A stretch of DNA of 64,000 nt, taken from contig CAUDCW010000007.1 in NCBI GenBank assembly GCA_958448165.1, forward strand, positions 1 through 64,000, written 5' to 3'. The notes beneath the pieces were generated by a model that was given only the letters and a program-made list of their open reading frames with translations, ran no database searches and was not told the origin of the DNA. Shown here piece by piece: positions 17,065 to 25,394 of this stretch. This DNA comes from an uncultured Oscillospiraceae bacterium. Its GTDB lineage: Bacteria > Bacillota > Clostridia > Oscillospirales > Acutalibacteraceae. The translations under genes were made by a program, and so were the position numbers. Position 1 is the first letter of the stretch. Each line of letters begins with the position of its first letter.

Positions 17065-17901
17065 ATGAATTGTGAAGCCATTGAAAACGGAATTGTATAC
17101 AGAGGAGTGTCTGACCTTGATTTAGCGCAGACCCTCGACTGCGGTCAGAGCTTCCGCTGGGAGCAGGAGGAAAACGGCGACTTCAGGGGCGTTGCCTTTG
17201 ACAGGGAGGTGACCGTACACCTTGACGGCGGCGATTTTTACATATTCGGCGGTAAGGCTGAGGATAGCGCACTGTGGAGCGATTATTTTGACTTGGACTT
17301 TGATTACGGCGTTATCAAAAACGAGCTGTCGGAATTAAGTCCCGTGCTTAAAAGTGCGGCTGAATATGCACCCGGTATAAGAATACTAAGGCAGGACAGC
17401 TGGGAGGCGCTTTGCTCGTTTATCATTTCGCAGAACAACAATATACCGAGAATCAAGGGGATAATAAAAAGACTGTGCGAGTGCTTCGGCGATAAAACGG
17501 AGGACAGCGGCTATACTTTCCCGAGTGCCGCAAGGCTTTCCGATTTGAGCGTTGAGGATTTAGCGCCGCTTAAGAGCGGCTTTCGGGCAAAGTACCTGAT
17601 TGATGCGGCGCAAAGGGTAAGCTCGGGAGAAATAAACCTCGATGAGGTTCTGGTAATGCCGATTGACGAGGCAAGGCAGAGCCTGATGAAAATTAAGGGA
17701 GTAGGGCCTAAGGTTGCTGAGTGCGCCCTGCTTTACGGTATGCACAGGCTTGAGTGTTTCCCGATGGATGTGTGGATGAAGCGTGCGATGGCTGTTTTGC
17801 TGCCCGAATTTACAATAGAGGACCTGGGGCAGTACGCCGGAATAGCACAGCAGTATATTTTCCACTACAGCCGTATGCACCCGGAGCTTTTTGATAATTG
17901 A
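17065..17901 (+). CDS. ogg: 8-oxoguanine DNA glycosylase (OGG1-type)
   Basis: Base-excision repair glycosylase/lyase of 278 aa. The N-terminal TBP-like OGG_N domain shows TLDCGQSFRW; the helix-hairpin-helix domain carries SQNNNIPRIKGI and the HhH-GPD motif IKGVGPKVAECALL with the catalytic lysine (GPK), followed by the catalytic Asp in CFPMDVW. This is the arrangement of eukaryote-like OGG1 and its clostridial homologues, so removal of 8-oxoguanine opposite C is expected. It appears monocistronic, 86 bp upstream of metG, which has its own promoter. Confidence 0.92.
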   Translation: MNCEAIENGIVYRGVSDLDLAQTLDCGQSFRWEQEENGDFRGVAFDREVTVHLDGGDFYIFGGKAEDSALWSDYFDLDFDYGVIKNELSELSPVLKSAAEYAPGIRILRQDSWEALCSFIISQNNNIPRIKGIIKRLCECFGDKTEDSGYTFPSAARLSDLSVEDLAPLKSGFRAKYLIDAAQRVSSGEINLDEVLVMPIDEARQSLMKIKGVGPKVAECALLYGMHRLECFPMDVWMKRAMAVLLPEFTIEDLGQYAGIAQQYIFHYSRMHPELFDN

Positions 17902-17916
17902 GCATTTTATTCAAGC

Positions 17917-17945
17917 TTGCACTTTTTTACATAAATTGCTATAAT
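17917..17945 (+). promoter_or_regulatory. Sigma-A promoter of metG
   Basis: TTGCAC (17917-17922), 17-bp spacer, TATAAT (17940-17945). The transcript would start near 17952 and reach the RBS AAGGAGG at 17972 and the metG ATG after about 36 nt; no leader RNA fits. Confidence 0.78.
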
Positions 17946-17987
17946 AAAGTTTAAGCTCATCTGCTGAATTTAAGGAGGAATTACTCT

Positions 17988-19940
17988 ATGTGTAAGAAAG
18001 AACCGTTTTACATCACAACGCCGATTTATTACCCGTCGGGCAATCCGCATATCGGCCATTGCTACACAACCGTTGCCTGCGACAGTATAGCACGCTACAG
18101 ACGAATGCAGGGATACGACGTGATGTTTCTTACAGGAACAGATGAACACGGTCTTAAAATAGAACAGAAGGCTGCCGAAAAGGGAATAACCCCTAAGCAG
18201 TATGTCGATGAAATTGTTGAAATATTCAAAAATCTGTGGCAGTTTATGAATATAAGCTACGACAGATATATCCGCACGACCGACGATTACCACGTTGAAA
18301 CAGTGCAGAAAATATTCAAGGAGCTTTACGACAAGGGCTATATCTACAAGGGCGAGTACAAGGGCAAATACTGTACTCCGTGCGAAAGCTTCTGGACAGA
18401 CAGCCAGCTTGTTGATGGCAAATGCCCCGAGTGCGGCAGAGATGTTGTCGAGGCTAAGGAGGAGGCTTATTTCTTTAAGATGTCGCCGTTTGCCGACAGA
18501 ATAGAAAAGCTCCTGACCGAAACCGACTATCTCCAGCCGAAAACGAGAGCCGTTGAGCTTGTAAACAACTTTATAAAGCCGGGTCTTGAGGATTTGTGCG
18601 TGTCGAGAACCTCGTTTAAGTGGGGTATTCCTGTTACCTTTGACGACAAGCATGTTGTCTATGTGTGGATTGACGCACTGTCAAACTATATCTCGGCTCT
18701 CGGCTTCTATAATGATAAATACGATGACTTTGAAAAATTCTGGCCTGCAAATGTCCATATGGTTGCAAAGGATATTATGCGCTTCCACGCTATTATCTGG
18801 CCTGCAATGCTTATGGCGCTCGATTTGCCGCTGCCGAAGCACCTTGCGGTTCACGGCTGGATTACCTTTAACGGACAGAAAATGTCAAAGTCGCTCGGCA
18901 ATGTTGTTGACCCGCTTATACTCGGCAAGCGCTACGGCGCAGACGCTATCCGCTATCATATCCTGCGTGAGATGGCTCTCGGTGCAGACAGCTCGTTCTC
19001 AAACGAGATTATGATTAACAGAATCAACTCCGACCTTGCAAACGGACTCGGCAACCTTGTTTCAAGAACCGTTGCGATGGTTGAAAAATACTTCGGCGGC
19101 ACACTGCCTGTTGAGAGGGAAAGCGGCGAGTTTGACGATGACCTTATCGCAAGCGCCACCGCATTAAGAGCAACTGTTGACGATTATATGGACAAGACCC
19201 AGCTCAACAACGCCCTTGCCGAGATTTTCAAGGTTGTGTCACGAGCCAACAAATATATTGACGAAACTATGCCTTGGGTGCTTGCAAAGGACGAAGCAAA
19301 GCGTGCAAGACTTGCAACCGTTTTATATAATCTGCTCGATACTATCCGCATTGTCGCAACTCTGCTTTCTGCGTTTATGCCGACAACTATGCCGAAGGCG
19401 CTTGAGCAGATAGGCGCTTGCGAGAAGTGCGCAACCTACGATAACGCAGATAAGTTCGGCGTATTGCCGCTTGACGTGACGGTTAAAAAGGGCGAGGCTC
19501 TGTTCCCGAGAATTGATGTTGACAAGGAAATTGAGGAGCTTAACAGCATAATCAGGAACAGCGAGGCTAAGGCAGAGGGAAAAGAGGAGAAAAAGGTAAA
19601 AATCGAGGGCTTGGCTCAGATCGGCATTGAAGATTTCGCAAAGGTTGAGCTGAGAGTAGCAAAGATTATAGACTGCGAGCCTGTTAAAAAGGCGAAAAAG
19701 CTCTTGAAGCTCACGCTTGACGACGGTGAGGGAGAAAGAATTGTAGCGTCGGGCATCGCAAAGTATTACACACCCGATGAATTAAAGGGTAAGAAGATTA
19801 TCCTTGTTGCAAACTTAAAGCCTGCCGTTTTGTGCGGCGTTGAAAGCTGCGGTATGATATTGGCGTCAGACGACGGTGACGGCGGCGTTAAGGTTATCTT
19901 TGTTGACGACAGTATCCCGACAGGCTGCAAAATAAGATAA
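17988..19940 (+). CDS. metG: Methionyl-tRNA synthetase
   Basis: Class I aminoacyl-tRNA synthetase of 650 aa charging tRNA-Met. The HIGH motif is in GNPHIGHC near residue 20, the KMSKS motif in GQKMSKSLG near 300. A single zinc knuckle (CTPCES / CPECGRD) at about 127-148 places it in the one-knuckle group. The C-terminal 105 residues form an EMAP-II/Trbp111-like tRNA-binding domain (FAKVELRVAKI), typical of long Firmicutes MetG. RBS AAGGAGG precedes the ATG. Confidence 0.98.
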   Translation: MCKKEPFYITTPIYYPSGNPHIGHCYTTVACDSIARYRRMQGYDVMFLTGTDEHGLKIEQKAAEKGITPKQYVDEIVEIFKNLWQFMNISYDRYIRTTDDYHVETVQKIFKELYDKGYIYKGEYKGKYCTPCESFWTDSQLVDGKCPECGRDVVEAKEEAYFFKMSPFADRIEKLLTETDYLQPKTRAVELVNNFIKPGLEDLCVSRTSFKWGIPVTFDDKHVVYVWIDALSNYISALGFYNDKYDDFEKFWPANVHMVAKDIMRFHAIIWPAMLMALDLPLPKHLAVHGWITFNGQKMSKSLGNVVDPLILGKRYGADAIRYHILREMALGADSSFSNEIMINRINSDLANGLGNLVSRTVAMVEKYFGGTLPVERESGEFDDDLIASATALRATVDDYMDKTQLNNALAEIFKVVSRANKYIDETMPWVLAKDEAKRARLATVLYNLLDTIRIVATLLSAFMPTTMPKALEQIGACEKCATYDNADKFGVLPLDVTVKKGEALFPRIDVDKEIEELNSIIRNSEAKAEGKEEKKVKIEGLAQIGIEDFAKVELRVAKIIDCEPVKKAKKLLKLTLDDGEGERIVASGIAKYYTPDELKGKKIILVANLKPAVLCGVESCGMILASDDGDGGVKVIFVDDSIPTGCKIR

Positions 19941-19956
19941 TCGAGTTGTGCAGATA

Positions 19957-19985
19957 TTGACATAAGCACCAAAATAAGATAAAAT
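19957..19985 (+). promoter_or_regulatory. Sigma-A promoter of the SCIFF genes
   Basis: TTGACA (19957-19962), 17-bp spacer, TAAAAT (19980-19985), 40 bp upstream of the precursor start codon. It makes the peptide and its maturase one short transcript independent of metG. Confidence 0.75.
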
Positions 19986-20025
19986 AAACTTGGAATAACC
20001 TATACCCGAAAGAGGTGAATTCACA

Positions 20026-20172
20026 ATGAAAAGAATTCAGACAGTTCAGACAAGAGATCTTGCAGAGTCTGCAAAGAAGGGCGGCTGCGGCGAGTGCCAG
20101 ACATCATGCCAGTCAGCCTGCAAAACATCATGCGGCATTGCAAACCAGCAGTGCGAAAAGAGCAAGAAATAA
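20026..20172 (+). CDS. scfA: SCIFF ranthipeptide precursor
   Basis: 48-aa RiPP precursor. Six cysteines at residues 21, 24, 28, 32, 36 and 43 with the leader MKRIQTVQTRDLAESAKKGG match the SCIFF family (six cysteines in forty-five residues), conserved across Clostridia. The cognate radical SAM enzyme installs thioether links from cysteine sulfur to non-alpha carbons of partner residues. The gene is too short for routine calling but has RBS AGAGGTG, a strong promoter and the maturase 78 bp downstream. The biological role is thought to be signalling-related in clostridia; not established for this organism. Confidence 0.93.
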   Translation: MKRIQTVQTRDLAESAKKGGCGECQTSCQSACKTSCGIANQQCEKSKK

Positions 20173-20250
20173 TTGCTGATAAGGTGATAATCGCTGTATG
20201 GCAATGGCTGTGCGGCGATTTTTTCTGCAATGAATAGAAAGGGTAATAGT

Positions 20251-21627
20251 ATGATTCATCAATACAAGCTTAACGGATATAACATAGTTCTTGATGTAAA
20301 CAGCGGCAGTGTTCACCTTGTGGACGAGGCGGCTTATGATATAATTGCGCTTTACGGCAAGAAAAACGCCGATGAAATAGCAAAAGAGATAACGGAAAAA
20401 TACAGCGACATAACAACCGAAGAGGTGTATGAGGTTCTTGACGACATAAGGTCGCTAAAGGAGCAGGGAAAGCTCTTTACAGAGGACAAATACCTGCCGC
20501 TGGCAAAGGAGCTTCAGAACAGACCGACTGTTTTAAAAGCGCTGTGCCTGCACATTGCGCACGACTGCAACCTTGCGTGTAAATACTGCTTTGCAGGTGA
20601 GGGCGAATACTGCGGCGACCGCTCATTAATGAGCTTTGAGGTCGGCAAAAAGGCTCTTGATTACCTGATTGAACATTCGGGTACAAGAAAAAATCTTGAG
20701 GTCGATTTCTTCGGCGGCGAGCCGCTGATGAATTTTGAGGTTGTAAAGCAGCTTGTTGAATATGCAAGAGCAAGAGAAAAGGAATGCGGCAAGAACTTCC
20801 GCTTTACGCTGACAACAAACGGCGTTCTTCTTGACGAAGAGGTAATGGACTTTGCCAACCGTGAGATGCACAATGTTGTACTGAGCATTGACGGCAGAAA
20901 AGAAACGAATGACAGAATGAGAGTGAGCCGAAACGGCAAGGGCAGCTATGACCTTATTTTACCGAAATTCCTTGAAATGGCTGAAAAGAGAAATCAGAAG
21001 GACTACTACATAAGAGGAACATACACCCACTACAACACCGACTTTTCAAACGATATTCTTCACCTCGCCGATTTAGGTTTCAAGCAGCTTGCAATGGAGC
21101 CTGTTGTGGCTTCTCCCGACGCTGACTATGCGCTGAAAGAGGAGGACTTGCCCGTTTTGTGCGAGCAGTACGAAAAGCTTGCGGTTGAGATGCTCAAACG
21201 CCACAGGAACGGAAACGGCTTCAACTTCTTCCACTATATGATAGATTTAACAGGCGGACCGTGCATTTATAAAAGAGTTGCAGGCTGCGGAGTTGGCACG
21301 GAATATATGGCGGTAACACCCTGGGGAGATTTTTACCCCTGCCACCAGTTTGTCGGCGACCCGAAGTATCTTATGGGCAATGTCTATGACGGCGTGACAA
21401 ATACGGAAGTGTGCAACGAGTTCAAGAAGTGCAACGTCTATGCGAGAAAAGAGTGTAACGACTGCTTCGCAAGGCTGTTCTGCAGCGGCGGCTGTGCGGC
21501 TAACGCTTATCATTCAACGGGCAGTGTAACGGGAATTTATAAGCTTGGCTGTGAACTGCACCGCAAGAGAATTGAGTGCGCTATAATGCTCAACGCTGCT
21601 ATCAGTATGGAGAACGCAGAGGGCTGA
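20251..21627 (+). CDS. scfB: SCIFF maturase, radical SAM/SPASM thioether enzyme
   Basis: 458-aa radical SAM enzyme forming thioethers in the SCIFF peptide. Residues 1-90 are a RiPP recognition element that binds the precursor leader. The SAM-cluster motif CNLACKYC is at residues 106-113, followed by the family's extra CxxxG region. The C-terminal SPASM domain (about 340-450) holds the cysteines for two auxiliary clusters (CGVGTEYMAV, FYPCHQF, CNDCFARLFCSGGC). ATG at 20251 has AAAGGG upstream; an earlier ATG at 20230 has none. Confidence 0.95.
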   Translation: MIHQYKLNGYNIVLDVNSGSVHLVDEAAYDIIALYGKKNADEIAKEITEKYSDITTEEVYEVLDDIRSLKEQGKLFTEDKYLPLAKELQNRPTVLKALCLHIAHDCNLACKYCFAGEGEYCGDRSLMSFEVGKKALDYLIEHSGTRKNLEVDFFGGEPLMNFEVVKQLVEYARAREKECGKNFRFTLTTNGVLLDEEVMDFANREMHNVVLSIDGRKETNDRMRVSRNGKGSYDLILPKFLEMAEKRNQKDYYIRGTYTHYNTDFSNDILHLADLGFKQLAMEPVVASPDADYALKEEDLPVLCEQYEKLAVEMLKRHRNGNGFNFFHYMIDLTGGPCIYKRVAGCGVGTEYMAVTPWGDFYPCHQFVGDPKYLMGNVYDGVTNTEVCNEFKKCNVYARKECNDCFARLFCSGGCAANAYHSTGSVTGIYKLGCELHRKRIECAIMLNAAISMENAEG

Positions 21628-21630
21628 GTT

Positions 21631-21880
21631 TAGAGTGGAGAGTGAAGAGTGAAGATAAGATAAGCGTAAGCTAAATAAGGTTAGATTAAACCGACTGTTC
21701 AATTTGGCAGTCGGTTTTGTGTTTGCTACTAAATGAGCAACACGTAACGAGTTAAGGCAGTAACTGCATCTATCCCGGAACGGTCAAGACCGTTCCCTAC
21801 GAACTCACAAGCTCGTTGCGAAATTCATCTTCACTCTCCACTCTCCACTCTCTACTCTCCAATCTCCACTCTTAAAACTC
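21631..21880. repeat. Composite repeat bounded by inverted purine-rich tracts
   Basis: The 353-bp gap after scfB has no gene. It starts with tandem GAGTGGA/GAGTGAA heptamers (21631-21655) and ends with the complementary CTCCACT/TTCACTC heptamers (21828-21880). Inside are the scfB terminator and the right half of the palindrome element, with GGAACGGTCAAGACCGTTCC at 21777-21796. Confidence 0.6.
21688..21722 (+). terminator. Terminator of scfA-scfB
   Basis: Stem AAACCGACTG / CAGTCGGTTT around a 10-base loop, followed by TGTGTTTG. It lies inside the repeat after scfB. Confidence 0.7.
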
Positions 21881-21900
21881 CACTCTGTTTTATCTTCTCC

Positions 21901-21929
21901 TTGTATTTTTGCAGGCGATAATGTATAAT
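21901..21929 (+). promoter_or_regulatory. Sigma-A promoter of the M50 protease/scpAB run
   Basis: TTGTAT (21901-21906), 17-bp spacer and TATAAT (21924-21929), 52 bp upstream of the protease start codon. Confidence 0.7.
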
Positions 21930-21980
21930 GCTAATATGAATTTATAAATTAGGGTAATATACCCTCACGGAGGTAATAAT

Positions 21981-22682
21981 ATGCTGCTTGATGCTATACG
22001 GGGCAACCTTACGTTTGAAAGCGCAGTCGCAGGAATACTCGCTTGCCTTGTTATTATATTTTTAGTTTTGCCTTTTCATGAATGGGCGCACGGTTTTACG
22101 GCAAACCTATTGGGGGACAGAACTGCAAAATACAGCGGCAGGCTGTCGCTGAACCCTATGTCGCACATTGACCCTCTGGGTGCGGCGTGCATTTTACTTA
22201 TCGGCTTCGGCTGGGCAAAGCCTGTGCCTGTAAACCCGAACAACTTCAAGCACCCGAAAATCGGCATGGCGATAACCGCAGCGGCAGGCCCTTTTTCAAA
22301 CCTTGTGGCGGCGTTTGTCGGTGCGATTATTTATAATATTATTGTTTTCTTCAATCCGCAGGGCTTTTTTGCGGCGGCTTATTCAGGCTCGGGCATTTTG
22401 TATTATGTGCTTTTGTTTTTAAGCTATTATATTTCAATCAATGTTGCGCTTGCGGCGTTTAATCTTATCCCGATTCCGCCGCTTGACGGCTCAAAGGTGC
22501 TGTTTGTGTGCCTGCCGACAAGAATTACAAACGTGATTTACCGCTACGAGCAGTTCTTTATTCTCGGTATTTATGTTCTTGTGTTCGCAGGCTTTTTAGC
22601 AGGACCGCTCAGCTTTATTCAGAATGCTCTTTACAGCGGCGTTATGTGGCTTGCAAAGCTGCCGTTTCTGCCGTTTATTTAA
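21981..22682 (+). CDS. Site-2 protease family (M50) membrane metalloprotease
   Basis: 233-aa intramembrane zinc protease with about six hydrophobic helices. The zinc motif HEWAH is at residues 33-37 inside the first helix and the third ligand is the Asp in NLIPIPPLDGSK near residue 165. This short YwhC-like form lacks the PDZ domain of RseP. In Clostridia it is regularly followed by scpA and scpB, as here, with 8 bp between stop and the next start. RBS GGAGG. Substrates unknown. Confidence 0.93.
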   Translation: MLLDAIRGNLTFESAVAGILACLVIIFLVLPFHEWAHGFTANLLGDRTAKYSGRLSLNPMSHIDPLGAACILLIGFGWAKPVPVNPNNFKHPKIGMAITAAAGPFSNLVAAFVGAIIYNIIVFFNPQGFFAAAYSGSGILYYVLLFLSYYISINVALAAFNLIPIPPLDGSKVLFVCLPTRITNVIYRYEQFFILGIYVLVFAGFLAGPLSFIQNALYSGVMWLAKLPFLPFI

Positions 22683-22690
22683 GGTGGATT

Positions 22691-23428
22691 ATGCAACAGA
22701 CAACAAAGCTGCAATACAAGCTTGAAGCCTTTGAGGGACCGCTTGACTTAATGCTCAGCCTCATCGCAAAGCACAAGCTTGATATATATGACATACAGAT
22801 TTCCGAGCTTTTAGAGCAATATATGATACAGATAAACGCCATGCAGGAAAATCAGATGGATATAGCAAGCGAATTTCTTGAAATGGCGTCAAGGCTTGTT
22901 TATATCAAGTCGGTTATGCTTCTGCCGAAGCACGAGGAAGCCGAGGAGCTTAAAAAAGAGCTTGAGGGACAACTCCTTGATTATCAGGAGTGCCGCAAAA
23001 CCGCAAAGCTTTTGGGCACTATGTCCTGCTTTGATATTTATGTAAGACAACCGACAAAGATTGAATATGATATGACCTACACAAGACTGCACAAAACGCA
23101 GGATATTGCCGACGCATTTGTTTCGGCAGCCGGCAGGGGCAAGCGCCGTTTGCCGCCGCCTGTTGACGCTTTTTCGGGCATTGTGCAGAGAAAGGTTGTA
23201 TCGGTCAATTCAAGAATTGTTTATGTCCTGCGGACCTTGAGAAGCGGCGAAGAGGTCAAGTTTTACAGCCTTTTCCCGAACGGCAGTGAAAAGTCGGAGC
23301 TTGTCGCAACCTTTTTGGCTCTTCTGGAGCTTATCAAGGGCAAGCGAGTAAGAGTAAACGGCGACGACGAAAACGCCACGGTAGTAATGATAAAGGAGGA
23401 CAAAGCCCTTGACGGACAAGGAAATTAA
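22691..23428 (+). CDS. scpA: Segregation and condensation protein A (kleisin)
   Basis: 245-aa kleisin subunit linking SMC heads to ScpB in the condensin complex that compacts and segregates chromosomes. The N-terminal motif FEGPLDLMLSLIAKHKLDI is diagnostic, and a winged-helix C terminus (RVRVNGDDENATVVM region) binds the SMC head. The start is the ATG at 22691, with AAGGTGG ahead; the frame runs open further upstream over the protease gene but without an RBS. ScpB overlaps its 3' end by 20 bp. Confidence 0.95.
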   Translation: MQQTTKLQYKLEAFEGPLDLMLSLIAKHKLDIYDIQISELLEQYMIQINAMQENQMDIASEFLEMASRLVYIKSVMLLPKHEEAEELKKELEGQLLDYQECRKTAKLLGTMSCFDIYVRQPTKIEYDMTYTRLHKTQDIADAFVSAAGRGKRRLPPPVDAFSGIVQRKVVSVNSRIVYVLRTLRSGEEVKFYSLFPNGSEKSELVATFLALLELIKGKRVRVNGDDENATVVMIKEDKALDGQGN

Positions 23429-23990
23429 AGCGGCTTGCGAGGCTGTGCTTTTTGCCTGCGGCGAAAGCGTGAACGCCAAAAGAATTGCACAGGCACTGGA
23501 GCTTGACGAAAAAAAGGTTGAGCCTCAGCTCGAAGCGCTTGTTAATGATTATGAAAACGTTGAACACGGCATAGCCGTTATAAAGCTCAACGACAGCTAT
23601 CTTATGTGCAACAAAAAGCAACACGGCGAAGCAATAAGACGTGTTATGGATATCAAAAAGAACACTCCGCTGTCACAGGCGGCGCTTGAGGTTCTCGCCG
23701 TTATCGCTTACAATCAGCCTGTTACAAAGGCGTTTATCGAACAGGTCAGGGGCGTTGACTGCTCGGGTGTTATCGGCAGTCTGACGACAAAGAACCTGAT
23801 AGAGGAAAAGGGCAGGCTTGAGCTGCCGGGCAGACCGCTGCTCTACGGCACGACGGAGAATTTCCTGAAGTGCTTTCAGATTTCAAGCTTAGATGAGCTG
23901 CCCGAGCTGCCGAAGCAGCAGGAAAACAAAGACGAAAACTCCGAAGAAGAAAACACAGAGCAATCCGACGACAACACCGTGAACGAATAA
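23409..23990 (+). CDS. scpB: Segregation and condensation protein B
   Basis: 193-aa partner of ScpA with two tandem winged-helix domains; the motif LEVLAVIAYNQPVTKAFIEQ and the following RGVDCSGVIGSL are typical. The likely start is a TTG at 23409 with AAAGGAGG nine bases upstream, inside the end of scpA, so the two are translationally coupled. The last 30 residues are an acidic Glu/Asp/Asn-rich tail. Confidence 0.94.
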   Translation: MTDKEIKAACEAVLFACGESVNAKRIAQALELDEKKVEPQLEALVNDYENVEHGIAVIKLNDSYLMCNKKQHGEAIRRVMDIKKNTPLSQAALEVLAVIAYNQPVTKAFIEQVRGVDCSGVIGSLTTKNLIEEKGRLELPGRPLLYGTTENFLKCFQISSLDELPELPKQQENKDENSEEENTEQSDDNTVNE

Positions 23991-24011
23991 ATTTTGCAGG
24001 GAGGGTGTATA

Positions 24012-24656
24012 ATGACTGCGCTTATTGTTATTGCGGCAATAATCCTGTTTTTTGCATTTCTCCTGTTTATGCCGTTAGTGTTTTATGCGGATTTCAAGGG
24101 CGAGCTTTTTTTGAGCGTGCGTTATCTTTTTGTGAAAATCCGACTTTTACCCGAAAAACCGAAAAAGTCTAAAAAGCCGAAAAGGAAAAAGAGTGCAAAA
24201 AAGGCTGAGAAAAAAGCGGAAGCTAAAAATGAGAATGAAACCTCAAAAAAGCTTAAGGAGGTTCTTAGAAAGACGGGTGTCGGCGGCTTTATTGAAATAA
24301 TTGCAGAGCTTGCAAAAATAGTAGGCAGGGGCGCAATGGGCGTTGTGCGGCATATCGTTATTTCAAGGCTCGATATCGAGATAAGAAACGGCGGCGAGGA
24401 TGCGGCGCAGACGGCGATAAATTACGGCTATATTTCGGCGGCGCTTTATCCTGCGGTTTCGGTTATATTGAATAATGTCAAAAAATATAAAAGCGCCTGT
24501 GTTCAGATTTTTCCCGATTATGACAGCCGCGACACAACGGTAAAATGCAGTGTAAGGCTGAAGATAAAGCTGTGGTGGATATTGAGTGCCGCAATGAAAA
24601 CCCTGTGGGCGCTTATGAAAGAGCTTATGAAACTGAAAAAACAGGAAATACTATAA
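24012..24656 (+). CDS. DUF2953 family membrane protein
   Basis: 214-aa protein with an N-terminal transmembrane helix (about 2-24), a Lys-rich stretch (about 50-80) and a basic C-terminal domain with a second hydrophobic segment near the end. The region from RHIVISRLDIEIRNGGEDAAQTA to the PDYDSRDTTVKC strand fits DUF2953, often encoded beside gerW in spore formers. The start has GGGAGGG upstream. Function is unknown; co-occurrence suggests a sporulation link, which is inference. Confidence 0.75.
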   Translation: MTALIVIAAIILFFAFLLFMPLVFYADFKGELFLSVRYLFVKIRLLPEKPKKSKKPKRKKSAKKAEKKAEAKNENETSKKLKEVLRKTGVGGFIEIIAELAKIVGRGAMGVVRHIVISRLDIEIRNGGEDAAQTAINYGYISAALYPAVSVILNNVKKYKSACVQIFPDYDSRDTTVKCSVRLKIKLWWILSAAMKTLWALMKELMKLKKQEIL

Positions 24657-24657
24657 C

Positions 24658-24782
24658 AGAGTGGAGAGTTGAGAGTGAAGAGTTGAGATGTAAACCCGAA
24701 GCGAGTTTTTCTTAATTCAAAGAGCAGCGCAGCTGCGATAACCGACATTTCACTCTCCACTCTCCACTCTTAACTCTTAACT
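24658..24782. repeat. Intergenic repeat with inverted purine/pyrimidine ends
   Basis: Begins with GAGTGGA/GAGTTGA tracts directly at the stop codon of the DUF2953 gene and ends with CACTCTC/CTTAACT tracts. The core contains the small hairpin GCAGCGCAGCTGC. No ORF. Confidence 0.55.
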
Positions 24783-24864
24783 TTACCTGACTAAAGGTTT
24801 TACTATAAAAATATACAATAATCAAACAATAATCAAAAATAAAAATTAAAAGGCGGTGCTTTAA

Positions 24865-25293
24865 ATGAGCGAACAGCAACATCATCCGATTGAGGGTCTT
24901 ATGGACACCACACTGGAAAAAATCAAGCAGTTGATTGACGTTGATACCATAATCGGCTCACCGATAACAACTCAGGACGGCACAACAATCGTTCCTGTGT
25001 CAAAGGTAAGCTACGGCTTTGCGTCGGGCGGCAGTGACATTCCGTCAAAAAATGCGATTAATAAGCAGGTTTTCGGCGGAGGCAGCGGTGCAGGCGTGTC
25101 GATAACTCCTATAGCGTTTATAGTTGTGAGCGGCGGAGATGCCAAAATCCTGAGAATTGATAACGAAAACAATGCAGCCGACAAAATAGCCGATGCTGTT
25201 CCGCAGGTTATCGACACGATATCGGGACTCTTCAAAAAGGACAAGAAGAAAGACAGCGATAAAAAGAACGATGTGCAGATAAGCAAGGATTAA
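24865..25293 (+). CDS. gerW: GerW-family sporulation protein (YtfJ)
   Basis: 142-aa protein of the GerW/YtfJ family, made in the forespore in Bacillus and needed for normal germination. The motif GSPITTQDGTTIVPVSKVSYGF followed by the Gly-rich stretch GGGSGAGVSITPIAF is diagnostic. The C terminus is Lys/Asp-rich. Its place between DUF2953/scpAB and a D-Ala-D-Ala carboxypeptidase repeats a conserved clostridial gene order. Confidence 0.93.
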   Translation: MSEQQHHPIEGLMDTTLEKIKQLIDVDTIIGSPITTQDGTTIVPVSKVSYGFASGGSDIPSKNAINKQVFGGGSGAGVSITPIAFIVVSGGDAKILRIDNENNAADKIADAVPQVIDTISGLFKKDKKKDSDKKNDVQISKD

Positions 25294-25394
25294 GCAAGGC
25301 GTTTTCAAAGAATAAACAGAATAAAAAGAGCATAATTATTGCTGTATGAAGTTACTGCAAAGTACCGAAGCCTGAAGTAAAGGAGCTTACAGCC

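Noticed and set aside
21631..21880. CRISPR array from tandem heptamers
   Set aside because: Units are about seven bases, with no spacers and no cas genes.
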